Below, piece by piece: positions 44,786 through 54,617 of a DNA stretch of 64,000 nucleotides. Each line of letters opens with the position of its first letter. Position 1 is the first letter of the stretch. The notes below the pieces were generated by a model, which worked only from the letters and a program-made list of their open reading frames with translations, was not told the origin of the DNA and ran no database searches. The translations under genes and the position numbers were made by a program. The DNA lies in assembly GCA_030262725.1 (NCBI GenBank), contig JAJSZS010000002.1, forward strand, positions 124,001-188,000, in the 5' to 3' direction. Source of the stretch: Candidatus Desulfofervidus auxilii. Lineage in GTDB: Bacteria > Desulfobacterota > Desulfofervidia > Desulfofervidales > Desulfofervidaceae.

Positions 44786-45952
44786 CTAAAGAAATTTAAA
44801 TTTTTCTCGGCTTATTCCCTCTATTTCTAATTTACCTAAATCAGAAGTTTTTTCTCCTCTTCTAGCTCTAATTTCATCAATACCCTTTCTTACAACCGAA
44901 CGAAACGTTGCATAAGCTAAAGCAGTTTCTTCATCTATCCACCCTTTTTCATAAGCACGAATAAGGTCTTGGTCAAATGTACGCATACCAAATGGTGCGC
45001 CTTTAATTATAATATCATAAAAATTTTCTATAGTAATTTGTCCCATAATAGCATCTTGAACCCTTAATGTGTTTTTTAAAATTTCAAAGATTGCAAATCT
45101 TCCACCATCTCGTTTAGCAAGTAATTTTTGACAAACAATCCAACGAAGTGCTCCAGCTAAACGAGTACGGATAAAGCGTTCTTCTTCTTTACTTACCATA
45201 TCTATAAGTCGATGAATTGCTTGACCAGTATAAGAGGCATGAACAGTGCTAAATACAAGATGACCTGTTTCAGCTGCATTTAAAGCTACTCTTACTGTTT
45301 CTGGATCACGTATTTCACCTACCATTACTACATGTGGTGCCTCTCTTAAAGCTGCTCTCAACGCTGTAGGAAAATCATTAAAATCTGTGCCTAATTCTCT
45401 CTGATTAAACGTTGCCTGATTTGGTGTAAAAGTAAATTCAATAGGGTCTTCAAGGGTAATAACATGAACAGGGCGGGTGCGATTGATTTCTTCTAAGATA
45501 GCTGCAATAGAAGTAGATTTACCACTACCTGTTGGTCCACAGAAGAGTACAATACCAGCATGTTCTTGAGCAATTTGTTTAAAAACAATTGGTAACTCCA
45601 TCTCTTCAATTGTAGGTACCTTTTCAGGTAATCTTCTCATTACCATAGCATAACCAGTACGTTGGGAATAAATATTGATACGTAAACGTGTATGTCCTAC
45701 TTGATAAGAAAGGTCACAAGAACCAGTTTTCACTAAATCGCGCAGCAAACGACGTCTATTTCCTATAAGAACAAGAGCAAGGGTTTCAATTTGGAAGGGA
45801 GTAAGTTTTTTAAAGCCTGCTATATTTAAACGATGAAGCTTACCATGAAGTAAAATTTCTATGGGATGATATGGTGTAAAAAGAATATCAGAAAGCTCAG
45901 GATGTGTCTCAATTGCTCGCTTAATAATATGATCTACAATTCTTTTATCCAT
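44786..45952 (-). CDS. PilT/PilU-like pilus retraction ATPase
   Basis: 388 residues. Walker A FCGPTGSGKSTSI, Asp box ITLEDPIEF, Walker B VVMVGEIRDPETV and the His box TGHLVFSTVHA. C-terminal tail beyond residue 355 is extended, as in PilU. Hexameric cytoplasmic motor that retracts type IV pili. Four bases after the other pilT. Confidence 0.9.
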   Translation of the reverse strand: MDKRIVDHIIKRAIETHPELSDILFTPYHPIEILLHGKLHRLNIAGFKKLTPFQIETLALVLIGNRRRLLRDLVKTGSCDLSYQVGHTRLRINIYSQRTGYAMVMRRLPEKVPTIEEMELPIVFKQIAQEHAGIVLFCGPTGSGKSTSIAAILEEINRTRPVHVITLEDPIEFTFTPNQATFNQRELGTDFNDFPTALRAALREAPHVVMVGEIRDPETVRVALNAAETGHLVFSTVHASYTGQAIHRLIDMVSKEEERFIRTRLAGALRWIVCQKLLAKRDGGRFAIFEILKNTLRVQDAIMGQITIENFYDIIIKGAPFGMRTFDQDLIRAYEKGWIDEETALAYATFRSVVRKGIDEIRARRGEKTSDLGKLEIEGISREKFKFL

Positions 45953-45955
45953 ATT

Positions 45956-47050
45956 TTAAACCTCAGTAAAATCTTTAGGCATACGTTTGAGAAATGGTCT
46001 AAATTTTGATTTGTCAATAGCATTTAAATAAGCATCTTCAGGGTCTATCCAACCCTTTGTTAAAAGTTCCATAATGGCATCATCTAAAGTTTGCATTCCA
46101 TATTTTTTACCTGTTTGAATAAGAGAAGGTAATTGATATGTTTTGTTTTCCCTAATAAGATTTCTTACCCCATAAGTAGCTACCATAATTTCTAAGGCTG
46201 CAACTCTACCAGGTTGGTCAATACGTTTAAATAGAGTTTGGGAAATAACACCACGGATAACATCAGCTAAAAGGGAACGAATAAAATTTTGTTCTTCAGG
46301 TGGAAACATTTCTACAAGACGGTCTATAGTTTTTGTTGCACCAACAGTATGTAAGGTGCTAAATACAAGATGACCTGTAGCAGCTGCCTCCATAGCCAAT
46401 CTAGCAGTTTCAAGGTCACGAATTTCTCCTACAAGAATAATATCTGGGTCTTCTCTTAAAGCACTTCTTAAAGCAGCTGCAAATGATTTTGTATGAGCAC
46501 CTACTTCACGATGAGTAATGACGCAATTTCTATTAGTATGAACAAATTCTATTGGATCCTCAATTGTAATAATACGGCTTTTTCTTTTTTCATTAGCATA
46601 ATCAATGATGGCAGCTAAAGTAGTTGATTTTCCACTTCCAGTAGGGCCAGTTACAAGGACAAACCCTTTAGGTAATAAAGCAAAACTTTTTAAAACTTGA
46701 GGTAATCCCAATTCATCAATAGTCATAATTTTATTAGGAATTTCTCTAAAAGCAGCTCCAATACCATCTTTATGCATGAAGTAATTTGCTCTATATCTAG
46801 CTAAACCTGCTACTTCATAAGCAAAATCTAAATCCCCAGTTTCTTCAAAAGTTCTTATTTGTTGTTCTGTGATAATTTCATAAAGCATTGTTCTTAATTC
46901 AGTTTCTTCCAAAACATGATACTTTACTTTCTGCAACTCACCGTGTATGCGCAGCATAGGTTGAGAGCCAGAAAGGAGATGAAGGTCAGATGCATTGTGT
47001 TCATGCATTAGTTTAAAAAAAGCATCTATTCTAGCCATAATCTCCCTCAC
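45956..47050 (-). CDS. pilT: type IV pilus twitching motility ATPase PilT
   Basis: 364 residues. Opening DAFFKLMHEHNASDLHLLSGS is the PilT N-terminal signature. Walker A VTGPTGSGKSTTL, IIVTIEDPIEFVH-like Asp box, ILVGEIRDLETARLAMEAAATGHLVFSTLHT near 200. Overlaps the biotin ligase gene by 4 bases, which is an unusual pairing. Confidence 0.95.
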   Translation of the reverse strand: MREIMARIDAFFKLMHEHNASDLHLLSGSQPMLRIHGELQKVKYHVLEETELRTMLYEIITEQQIRTFEETGDLDFAYEVAGLARYRANYFMHKDGIGAAFREIPNKIMTIDELGLPQVLKSFALLPKGFVLVTGPTGSGKSTTLAAIIDYANEKRKSRIITIEDPIEFVHTNRNCVITHREVGAHTKSFAAALRSALREDPDIILVGEIRDLETARLAMEAAATGHLVFSTLHTVGATKTIDRLVEMFPPEEQNFIRSLLADVIRGVISQTLFKRIDQPGRVAALEIMVATYGVRNLIRENKTYQLPSLIQTGKKYGMQTLDDAIMELLTKGWIDPEDAYLNAIDKSKFRPFLKRMPKDFTEV

Positions 47051-47949
47051 ACATATTTTAATTCACCTGTATAAACAGTAGCTATTTCTCCTTTTTGACA
47101 AAAACGAATATTTAATCCTCCATAAGAATCAATATCTAACACTTCTGCTAATTCTCCCCTATGCTTTTTAAGGTCTTCTCCATAATAAACTATTCGGCCA
47201 ACAGTATTTGAATATTCGGTAAACAATTTAATAATTTCTTTTGTATCTTTTTTAATTTCAGCATCATGTAATAATCCAATATACCAAATTAACTTTACAA
47301 CTATTAAGCAAAAAAAGAAATCAATATTATATGATCTGCCTATAACATTTTTCACTGAAATAGCAGGAATATCTAAATTAGGATGAATTTTATTATTAAC
47401 ATTGATTCCTATACCAAATAAAAGATAAGCCTCTTTATGAGAAGAAATATAAGTTTCTGTAAGAATTCCTCCTATTTTATAATTATCTACAATGAGATCA
47501 TTAACCCATTTAATGTATGCTTTAATTCCTATTTCTCTTAAAGCTTCACAACATGCAATACCAACTACTAAGGGATAAAGGTGAATATAAGGAGGATCTA
47601 TTTCTGGATAAAGAAGCAATGTAAACCAAAGCCCACCCAATGAAGCATACCAATCCCTTTGGTATCTTCCTTTTGCTTCAGTTAACATTTCAGCAATAAA
47701 AACAGTTCCAGAATAAGGAATCCTACCATTAAGATAACTTCTTTCAATGTATTCTTTAGCTAATGCCATTGTGCGATGAGCAAGAGAATAACAGTAAAGA
47801 TGACTTCCAATCATTTCTCCTCGCCGCCAGATAATTTCTGCCTCTTTCCTTCTTTTTTTTCTTTTTTCCAATTCTTTTATTTTTACCTCTTTCAGTATAT
47901 GTTTGAGAAGTTTTTCCCTATTTTTGTCTCTAATTATGTTTCTTCCCAT
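47047..47949 (-). CDS. birA: biotin-protein ligase-like, divergent
   Basis: 300 residues. A charged N-terminal helix (about 8-45) precedes the ligase core. The usual GRGRxGR adenylation loop is altered to EAKGRYQRDW at 91-100; KWVNDLIVDNYKIGGIL at 147-163 and GIGINVN keep the family pattern. No DNA-binding domain, so not a repressor. Last gene of the acetyl-CoA carboxylase set, overlapping the biotinyl-like gene by 16 bases. The loop change may affect release of biotinyl-AMP. Confidence 0.8.
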   Translation of the reverse strand: MGRNIIRDKNREKLLKHILKEVKIKELEKRKKRRKEAEIIWRRGEMIGSHLYCYSLAHRTMALAKEYIERSYLNGRIPYSGTVFIAEMLTEAKGRYQRDWYASLGGLWFTLLLYPEIDPPYIHLYPLVVGIACCEALREIGIKAYIKWVNDLIVDNYKIGGILTETYISSHKEAYLLFGIGINVNNKIHPNLDIPAISVKNVIGRSYNIDFFFCLIVVKLIWYIGLLHDAEIKKDTKEIIKLFTEYSNTVGRIVYYGEDLKKHRGELAEVLDIDSYGGLNIRFCQKGEIATVYTGELKYV

Positions 47950-48578
47950 TCTAACTGAATTTTGTTAACAAGACTTGAAATAAATTCAGTCTGCTCAGGT
48001 GGACAAATGCCTAATAAAGGTGCTCCTTGTTCAACAGTAACATTTGGTTTGAAATAAATAGCATAAATAACTCCTGGTTCCCCTTCATAGATAAGGGGGA
48101 TATCTCTTTTCATCCTAGACATAATTAAAAATTCCTCTCCTGGATGAATGATTACTGCACGATGTCCTTTTTGTTCTATTTTTTTATTTAATTCAGGAGT
48201 AAAATAATATCTAGCTGTTTCAGGAGCTCTAAAAATATATAAAAAACGCTCAATAATTTTATTGACAACTTCTTCTTTATTAAGGCGATGTTTAATAGAC
48301 ATAATAGGAGTTTTTGCCTCAACAAATTGACCATTTAATTCTTCTTTTATATCTACAATTTCTCCATCAATTGGTGCATGGATGGATTTTGGATTCCCCT
48401 GACGTAAGATTGTATAAAGAATAGTGCCTTTTTTTTCAAACCATTTACCAGTAGTGCCTTTTACTTTATCTCCTTTTTTTACTTTGAGAGATACAATACC
48501 AGTATGAGGAGTTGAAATAACATAGGTTTCAAATGGATTGGATTTATATTCAGCAATAATTTTTTCTATATCTTCCAT
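47934..48578 (-). CDS. biotinyl/lipoyl-like carboxylase subunit without the usual biotin lysine
   Basis: 214 residues. Residues 18-97 follow the biotinyl-domain beta pattern (TPHTGIVSLKVKKGDKVK, then IHAPIDGEIVDIKEELNGQFVEAKTPIM), but where the (A/V)MKM hairpin should be there is LRQGNPK; the nearest Lys is 64. Residues 100-214 form an additional domain of unknown fold. Two bases from the fused carboxyltransferase gene and overlapping the biotin ligase, so it should be the carrier of this acetyl-CoA carboxylase. Confidence 0.75.
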   Translation of the reverse strand: MEDIEKIIAEYKSNPFETYVISTPHTGIVSLKVKKGDKVKGTTGKWFEKKGTILYTILRQGNPKSIHAPIDGEIVDIKEELNGQFVEAKTPIMSIKHRLNKEEVVNKIIERFLYIFRAPETARYYFTPELNKKIEQKGHRAVIIHPGEEFLIMSRMKRDIPLIYEGEPGVIYAIYFKPNVTVEQGAPLLGICPPEQTEFISSLVNKIQLEWEET

Positions 48579-48580
48579 TT

Positions 48581-50812
48581 TTAACGATAATAAAGATTTT
48601 TCCCACCCATAGTAAGTAGAGCCATATATAATCTTTTTCTAAATTCTCTTCTATCCCAAATACCTTGAATATGTCCTCTTTTAAGTGCATTTTCAGCACT
48701 ATGATAATCAGGAGGTACTTCCTGATTAGTGGTTTCTCTTATTACCCTTGGCCCAGCAAAACCAATACGTGAAGATTTAATAGCAAATTGATATGGAGCA
48801 CAACCTAAAAAACTCGCTACCGGACCAGCATAAGAATTATTATCATAAACGACAATATAAAGACCTCCAGCTTCAATATATTCCCTTACAGCTACAGTAC
48901 ATTTAGGCATTTGCACAACACCAATAGTACCTTCATGGATCCTTATGCCAGCAGTACCATGTACATAAGCCAAAAATGGTTGACGTAATAATTTTGCTCT
49001 TTCACAGGCAAGGACAAACTTTTCTCCTTCAGCTGCTCCTACAGTGCCATTGCGAAAATCACTAAAAAGCATAGCTACTACAAGAGAAATACCCATAACT
49101 TTTGCATCAAAGGTAATAATAGCACTTAATCTTTTTGTTTTTTCCCTTGCTTTTTCCAACTTTTCATCAAAATTCTTATATCCCAATGGATTTGTAGAAG
49201 CAATTTCACTATTAAATTCTCTAACTGAATTTTTATCAAATAAATTATTCAAATACCATTGATATTCTAAGGGAAAGTGATGTCCACAATTTGGACACAC
49301 ACCACATAACTCTCCATACAAATCTGGTATCCAAATATCATAACATCCATATCTTTCACTATTAGGACAGCTAATTGTCTTATCTACATTGGCAAGTGGA
49401 CTAACATATGTTTCTCCAAGATAGGTATCTTCTTCTACTACCATTTCATAAACAGGTAAGGATGGCTTTTTGGATGGGAGAATTTTCTCTTTTAATTTAA
49501 CAAATGGACTAAATATATGGTCAGATATTATCTGGATTTCTGCTTGGACCTCTTTTAAAAAGTGTTGAATGCGTCTTAATGGTCTTTTCATAATATGAAA
49601 AGAAACAAAAGTTTTTACTCTAAGCCAATTTTTTTCTACCTGATCTATCTTTTTGCGCCAAAGGCTTCTTTTATCTAAAAAAAATCCTTTAGCCATATTT
49701 TTGTATTTTAATTTGCGTTTTTGTAGAAGTTTTTCAATTTCTTTATCATTTAATCTCCAATGTACATAAATTTTTGTAGTATCAGTTGGCCCATTCTTCT
49801 TTAAATGATAAGCTCTTAATGCCCCTAATGTTTTGACAGAAAGACATACCTCATCTGTTGCTCGAATAACTTCTTGTTTTAAAAACTTAAAAAATTCATA
49901 ATCATCACTCCTTGCTCCTAAAGGAGGTTCTTGAATAATGCGGTCAATAGTGCCTAGTTTTAAGTTGTCTTTAGCAGTAATTTTTAACTGCTCTGCACAA
50001 AAATGTACCAATTCAGGCGGTACTTTTTCTCCTTCTTTTACTCTCCCTTCAATAGCAGCAGCTCCTTCTGGTGAAATGACAGAATAATACCCATGCGAAA
50101 ACATAATACGTAAATCAGCTAATCCAATTGCTTCAGCACCTCCAGAGCCACCTTCAGAGATAAAAGCAATGATAGGTACTCTTAAACCTGCCATAGCATA
50201 GAGATTTCTAGCAATCTGTTGAGCTGCACCAGGATAATCTTCAATAGGATAGGCACCTGGTGTAAAAATATAAGAATGAATAGGTATACCTTCTGTTTCA
50301 GCTACTTGCATAAATCGCAAGGCTTTCTCATTACCCCAAGGTTTTGCACTACCGCCATTTCGGAATTCTTCTCCATGTCCTTTTTCATGACCAATAACCA
50401 TTACCTGGTGTGTATAAATTCGATTGCCTACTTGACGATTAATAGTTGCTCTTGCAACAATAACAGCAGGGTCAATATTATTTTCTTCTTCACCTCCTAA
50501 TTCTACATAATCATCATAGACATTTTCTAAAATATCCTTTAATGTCATCCGAAAGGGATGACGTACAATGTGAACATAATCTAGAGGAGTAAGTTTACTA
50601 TCAGCTTCTTTTTCATAAAAGGAAATCTGTGAAGCAATTTTATCCAAATCTTCATTTACTTCTTTTTCTGGAAGTTCATATATTTTTTCTACAATATCCT
50701 CAAGCCAATCTCTTAATGTAATAAGATTATCGCCAAAAATTTCTCCTTTAATATCTGAAAGATAAATTAAACGTCTTCTTAAATACTCTATTCTTTTTTC
50801 TACTTCTATCAT
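48581..50812 (-). CDS. fused acetyl-CoA carboxylase carboxyltransferase (alpha then beta)
   Basis: 743 residues. N-terminal half (about 60-340) is AccA-like: HIVRHPFRMTLKDILENVY, the oxyanion region ISEGGSGGAEAIGLAD near 214 and ISPEGAAAIE near 240. A linker of about 100 residues follows, then the AccD half with its zinc ribbon (Cys pairs at CPNSERYGC and CGVCPNC near 478-505) and FAGPRVIRETTNQEVP near 696. Forms malonyl-CoA from acetyl-CoA and carboxybiotin. Overlaps accC by 4 bases. Order alpha-beta in one chain is less common than separate subunits. Confidence 0.9.
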   Translation of the reverse strand: MIEVEKRIEYLRRRLIYLSDIKGEIFGDNLITLRDWLEDIVEKIYELPEKEVNEDLDKIASQISFYEKEADSKLTPLDYVHIVRHPFRMTLKDILENVYDDYVELGGEEENNIDPAVIVARATINRQVGNRIYTHQVMVIGHEKGHGEEFRNGGSAKPWGNEKALRFMQVAETEGIPIHSYIFTPGAYPIEDYPGAAQQIARNLYAMAGLRVPIIAFISEGGSGGAEAIGLADLRIMFSHGYYSVISPEGAAAIEGRVKEGEKVPPELVHFCAEQLKITAKDNLKLGTIDRIIQEPPLGARSDDYEFFKFLKQEVIRATDEVCLSVKTLGALRAYHLKKNGPTDTTKIYVHWRLNDKEIEKLLQKRKLKYKNMAKGFFLDKRSLWRKKIDQVEKNWLRVKTFVSFHIMKRPLRRIQHFLKEVQAEIQIISDHIFSPFVKLKEKILPSKKPSLPVYEMVVEEDTYLGETYVSPLANVDKTISCPNSERYGCYDIWIPDLYGELCGVCPNCGHHFPLEYQWYLNNLFDKNSVREFNSEIASTNPLGYKNFDEKLEKAREKTKRLSAIITFDAKVMGISLVVAMLFSDFRNGTVGAAEGEKFVLACERAKLLRQPFLAYVHGTAGIRIHEGTIGVVQMPKCTVAVREYIEAGGLYIVVYDNNSYAGPVASFLGCAPYQFAIKSSRIGFAGPRVIRETTNQEVPPDYHSAENALKRGHIQGIWDRREFRKRLYMALLTMGGKNLYYR

Positions 50813-52206
50813 AGATTGAATTTTTGAATTTCTTCTATTTTATCTTTTAAGAATCCAATATTTGTTATAATTTTTTCTCCATAATTATTTTTCCCATCAA
50901 TTTCTATTTCATTTAAAACTTGTTTTCCTCTTTCTTTAGCCTGTTCTATAGTTTCTCCCCAAACTAATACAAGAGCAAGATTTGGGTCATAATCAGTAGG
51001 AATAGTATATGGTTTATCTTGAGGTACATGGGTATAAACTGTTAGCCACTGATGTTCTGGTAACTTAAAACGAGTAACTGTTCCACCCCAAGGTTTAAAA
51101 CCATGTTTTGTATCTTCTGCAAGGATTCTAAATTCGATACTAGCACCATGAAAACTTATATGTTTTTGTTTATATTTTAATTTTTCTCCTAAGGCAGTTC
51201 TAATTTGTTCTTCTACTAAATTTACTCCTCTTGGTTGCTTTTTAATTTGAGAAATTAAACCAGAAACACCACTTTCAACCTGAATTCTAGGATTGACTTC
51301 TAATAAATAAACTTCTCCACTTGGTGTAACAATCCATTCCCATGTACCAACGCTATCATAATCTAAATAATTAGCCATTTTCAAAGAATAATTGATAATT
51401 TTTTCAACTACTTTTTCTGGATCAAATTCATAATGATAATTTGGATTAAAAGCTGGAGCGACTTCAATACGTTTTTGTCGGTTAATGCTTTGAATAGTAC
51501 AATTTCTTGTACCAAAATGCACTCTTTCTCCATGACGACTGCAAACAAGTTGTACTTCAATATGATTAAAAACAAAAAATCTCCTTTCTAACAACACTCC
51601 CTCATCCCCAAACTGACGTTTAGCATATCTTCTTATTCGCCGATATGCAGCTCTTAATTCTGCCAAATTTCTTACTTCTTCAATACCCATTCCACCACCA
51701 CCATAAGAGGCTTTAACAAGAATAGCAGGATGTTTTATGCCTTCTTCCCATTGTTGATGAAAAAGTTCTAAACCAATGTTTTCAGCTTCAATTTCATTAT
51801 ATATAGGCTTATCTGAACCAGGAATAACAGGGATTCCCAATTTTTTAGCCAAATTTTTTGTATTGATTTTACTTCCTAATTCTTTAAGGATTTCCCAATG
51901 AGGACCAATAAAGATTAAGGGACGTTTTCGCTGTGTAACACGACGAGCAAACCTATAATTTTCTGCCAAAAATCCATATCCAGGATGAATAGCATCACAT
52001 TTGCTATAATCGGCAATTTCTAAAAGCTCATTTGGGTCATTATAGCTAGCAATCCGATAGATTTGCCCTTTTTCTTTAGCTAATTTGACATGAAGAGAAT
52101 CTTTGTCTTCTTCAGTATAAACAGCAACAAACTCTAATCCCAATGCCTGACAGGCTTTCATAATGCGAATAGCAATTTCTCCTCTATTAGCAACTAATAC
52201 TCGCAT
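50809..52206 (-). CDS. accC: biotin carboxylase
   Basis: 465 residues. ATP-grasp enzyme: VLVANRGEIAIRIMKACQAL start, HPGYGFLAENYRFA near 74, the Gly-rich loop KASYGGGGMGIEEV near 163, and LLEVNPRIQVESGVSG near 285. It carboxylates the biotin carrier with bicarbonate and ATP. No ribosome binding site, and the predicted promoter puts the transcript start only about 8 bases before the ATG. Heads the four-gene carboxylase operon that continues into the pilT genes. Confidence 0.94.
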   Translation of the reverse strand: MRVLVANRGEIAIRIMKACQALGLEFVAVYTEEDKDSLHVKLAKEKGQIYRIASYNDPNELLEIADYSKCDAIHPGYGFLAENYRFARRVTQRKRPLIFIGPHWEILKELGSKINTKNLAKKLGIPVIPGSDKPIYNEIEAENIGLELFHQQWEEGIKHPAILVKASYGGGGMGIEEVRNLAELRAAYRRIRRYAKRQFGDEGVLLERRFFVFNHIEVQLVCSRHGERVHFGTRNCTIQSINRQKRIEVAPAFNPNYHYEFDPEKVVEKIINYSLKMANYLDYDSVGTWEWIVTPSGEVYLLEVNPRIQVESGVSGLISQIKKQPRGVNLVEEQIRTALGEKLKYKQKHISFHGASIEFRILAEDTKHGFKPWGGTVTRFKLPEHQWLTVYTHVPQDKPYTIPTDYDPNLALVLVWGETIEQAKERGKQVLNEIEIDGKNNYGEKIITNIGFLKDKIEEIQKFNL

Positions 52207-52220
52207 CTAAATTAAGCATA

Positions 52221-52249
52221 AACATAGCTTGAGTAAAGAAAGGCGTCAA
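52221..52249 (-). promoter_or_regulatory. accC operon promoter
   Basis: Minus strand TTGACG, 17-base spacer, TATGTT. Predicted start near 52214, implying a very short leader. Confidence 0.5.
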
Positions 52250-52279
52250 GATATTAAATTAAAGGAAAAAAATGACGAT

Positions 52280-53185
52280 TTATTTCTTTTTTAATTGATA
52301 ATTAACTGTTTCAATTTGAGGGGATAATGTTATAATTTCCCAAGCTTTTTTATTATTCCAAAGTTTTTGAGCCATTTTGTGATTTAAAGCGTGTCCTGTT
52401 TTATAGGCATCTATACGTGCAATAGGAAAATGTCCTAATAAAGCCAAATCACCTAATAAGTCAAGGATTTTGTGTCGGACAAATTCGTTTTTGTATCTCA
52501 CACCTTCTTTGTTTATTACTTGAAAATCATCAATTACTACAGCATTGTCTAAAGAGCCACCTTTTGCTAATCCTTCTGCTTTTAACTTTTCCACATCTTT
52601 TAAAAAACCAAAGGTCCTAGCTCGACAAACTTCTCTTTCAAATCTTTTAGCAGAAAAATAAAAAGTATAGCTTTGTTTTCTTAAAAGTGGATGGTCAAAA
52701 TCAATGGTAAAATGAATAATCAACCCACCTTCAGGTGAAGGCTTTAGTCTTATCCATTTTTCCCCTTCTTTTAGCCATATTGTTTTTTTCACCAATATTA
52801 CTTTTTTAGGCACAAGCTGATATTTAAAACCAACCATCTTTATAAGATAAACAAAAGGACCAGCACTTCCATCCATAATAGGTACTTCAGGGGCATCTAA
52901 TTCCACAATAGCATTGTCTATCCCCATGCCAAGAAAAGCTGCTAATAAATGCTCTACTGTACATACAGTAACATCATTCCCCCCAAGTGTGGTTGCTAAT
53001 CGATCATTTACTACATTTAATATATGTGCTTTGATTTCTGGCTTTCCAGGAAGATCTATGCGTCTAAATATAATGCCTGTATCTGGAGGGGCAGGACGAA
53101 TTTTTAAATTTACTCGTTGTCCTGTATGAAGACCTATTCCTGTACAACTAATTTCATCTTTAAGCGTTCTTTGAGCCCAAAACAT
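52280..53185 (-). CDS. lpxC: UDP-3-O-acyl-N-acetylglucosamine deacetylase
   Basis: 301 residues. QRTLKDEISCTGIGLHTGQ opening, zinc motif CTVEHLLAAFLGMGIDNA near 77-94, FGFLKDVEKLKAEGLAKGGSLDNAVV near 185 and HKILDLLGDLALLG near 233. First committed step of lipid A synthesis, so the cell has an LPS-bearing outer membrane. Confidence 0.96.
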   Translation of the reverse strand: MFWAQRTLKDEISCTGIGLHTGQRVNLKIRPAPPDTGIIFRRIDLPGKPEIKAHILNVVNDRLATTLGGNDVTVCTVEHLLAAFLGMGIDNAIVELDAPEVPIMDGSAGPFVYLIKMVGFKYQLVPKKVILVKKTIWLKEGEKWIRLKPSPEGGLIIHFTIDFDHPLLRKQSYTFYFSAKRFEREVCRARTFGFLKDVEKLKAEGLAKGGSLDNAVVIDDFQVINKEGVRYKNEFVRHKILDLLGDLALLGHFPIARIDAYKTGHALNHKMAQKLWNNKKAWEIITLSPQIETVNYQLKKK

Positions 53186-53255
53186 TTTTTATTTACAATG
53201 CAAAACCTATGCCTTTATTTTTTATTACTAATTTCTTGCATTTTTTCTTTTCCAG

Positions 53256-53273
53256 TGTGTAAAAAAATACACA
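53256..53273 (-). other. small hairpin between purB and lpxC
   Basis: TGTGTA / TACACA around six A (T on the minus strand). It lies in the 124-base gap after purB with a GTGT/ACAC pair nearby. Weak; may contribute to termination of purB transcripts. Confidence 0.25.
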
Positions 53274-53309
53274 AATTTTTGCTTATGTGTGTTTTTTAAG
53301 ACACAGTTA

Positions 53310-54605
53310 CTAATTTTGAAATACTCTAGCAAAAATATTATTAACATGACGTAAATGCCTGTTTAAATCAAAGATTTCTTCAATTTCCTCTTGTGTAAGA
53401 TAATTCATAATTTCTTTACTACTTAAAATGGCTTCTTTTAAATTTCCTTCTCCTCTCCATACCTGCATGGCACAATTTTGAACCATTTCATAAGCCTTTT
53501 GTCTTGATAGTCCTTTTTTTACCAAAGCAAGCAATATTCCTTGAGAAAATATGAGACCTCTAGTAATTTCAAGGTTTTGTTTCATTTTTTCAGGATATAC
53601 ATGCATATTAGCAATAATATTTTTTAGGCGATGAAGCATAAAATGGATTAATATTGTGCTATCTGGCATAATAATTCTTTCAACTGAAGAATGACTAATA
53701 TCTCGCTCATGCCAAAGAGCGATATTTTCAAGGGCAGCCATAGCATTAGTGCGCACAAGTCTTGCTAGTCCACAGAGATTTTCACATTGAATAGGATTTC
53801 TCTTATGAGGCATAGCTGAAGAGCCTTTTTGTCCTTTACCAAATGGTTCTTCTACTTCTAATACCTCTGTTCTTTGTAAATGTCTGATTTCTAGCGCTAT
53901 CTTTTCAATAGTACCAGCTAAAATAGCAAGAGTTGTAAAATAATGAGCATATCTATCTCTTTGAATAATTTGGTTAGAAATAGGAGCAGGTTTTAATCCT
54001 AATTTTTCACATACATATGCTTCTATTTCTGGTTCAAGATAGGCAAAAGTACCTACTGCACCAGAAATTTTTCCATAACTAATATCTTCAAGCGCTTCTT
54101 TAAGCCTTTTTTCATTCCGTCTCATTTCTGCATACCAGAGGGCAAGTTTTAATCCAAAGGTGATAGGTTCAGCATGCACTCCATGTGAACGACCAATCAT
54201 AACAGTATCTTTATAACGCCATGCCTGCTCTTTTAATACTAAAAGGATTTCTTTAATTTTTTCTAAAATAAGTTCTGTGGCTTCTTTTAAAAGAACAGCA
54301 TTGGTTGTATCTAAAATATCTGAAGAAGTTAAACCTAAATGCAGATAATGTCCTTCTTTCCCGATTTCTTCTTCTAAATTGGTAATAAAAGCAATAACAT
54401 CATGTTTTACTGTTTCTTCTATTTCAAGTATCCTTTTTACAGAAAATTTTGCTTTTTCTTTTATTTTTTTCAATGCTTCTTGTGGAATTACTCCCTTTTT
54501 TGCCCAGGCTTCACAGACAAGGATTTCTATTTCTAGCCATTTTTTAAACTTATTTTCTAATGTCCAAATTTTTCCCATTTCTGGAAGGGTATAACGGGGA
54601 ATCAT
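53310..54605 (-). CDS. purB: adenylosuccinate lyase
   Basis: 431 residues. Signature SSAMPHKRNPIQCENLCGLA near 262-281, GRSHGVHAEPITFGLKLA near 138 and HLGLTSSDILDTTNAV near 87. Acts twice in purine synthesis (SAICAR and adenylosuccinate cleavage). Twelve bases after the SAM-hydrolase family gene. Confidence 0.96.
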   Translation of the reverse strand: MIPRYTLPEMGKIWTLENKFKKWLEIEILVCEAWAKKGVIPQEALKKIKEKAKFSVKRILEIEETVKHDVIAFITNLEEEIGKEGHYLHLGLTSSDILDTTNAVLLKEATELILEKIKEILLVLKEQAWRYKDTVMIGRSHGVHAEPITFGLKLALWYAEMRRNEKRLKEALEDISYGKISGAVGTFAYLEPEIEAYVCEKLGLKPAPISNQIIQRDRYAHYFTTLAILAGTIEKIALEIRHLQRTEVLEVEEPFGKGQKGSSAMPHKRNPIQCENLCGLARLVRTNAMAALENIALWHERDISHSSVERIIMPDSTILIHFMLHRLKNIIANMHVYPEKMKQNLEITRGLIFSQGILLALVKKGLSRQKAYEMVQNCAMQVWRGEGNLKEAILSSKEIMNYLTQEEIEEIFDLNRHLRHVNNIFARVFQN

Positions 54606-54617
54606 GATTTTTCTCCT

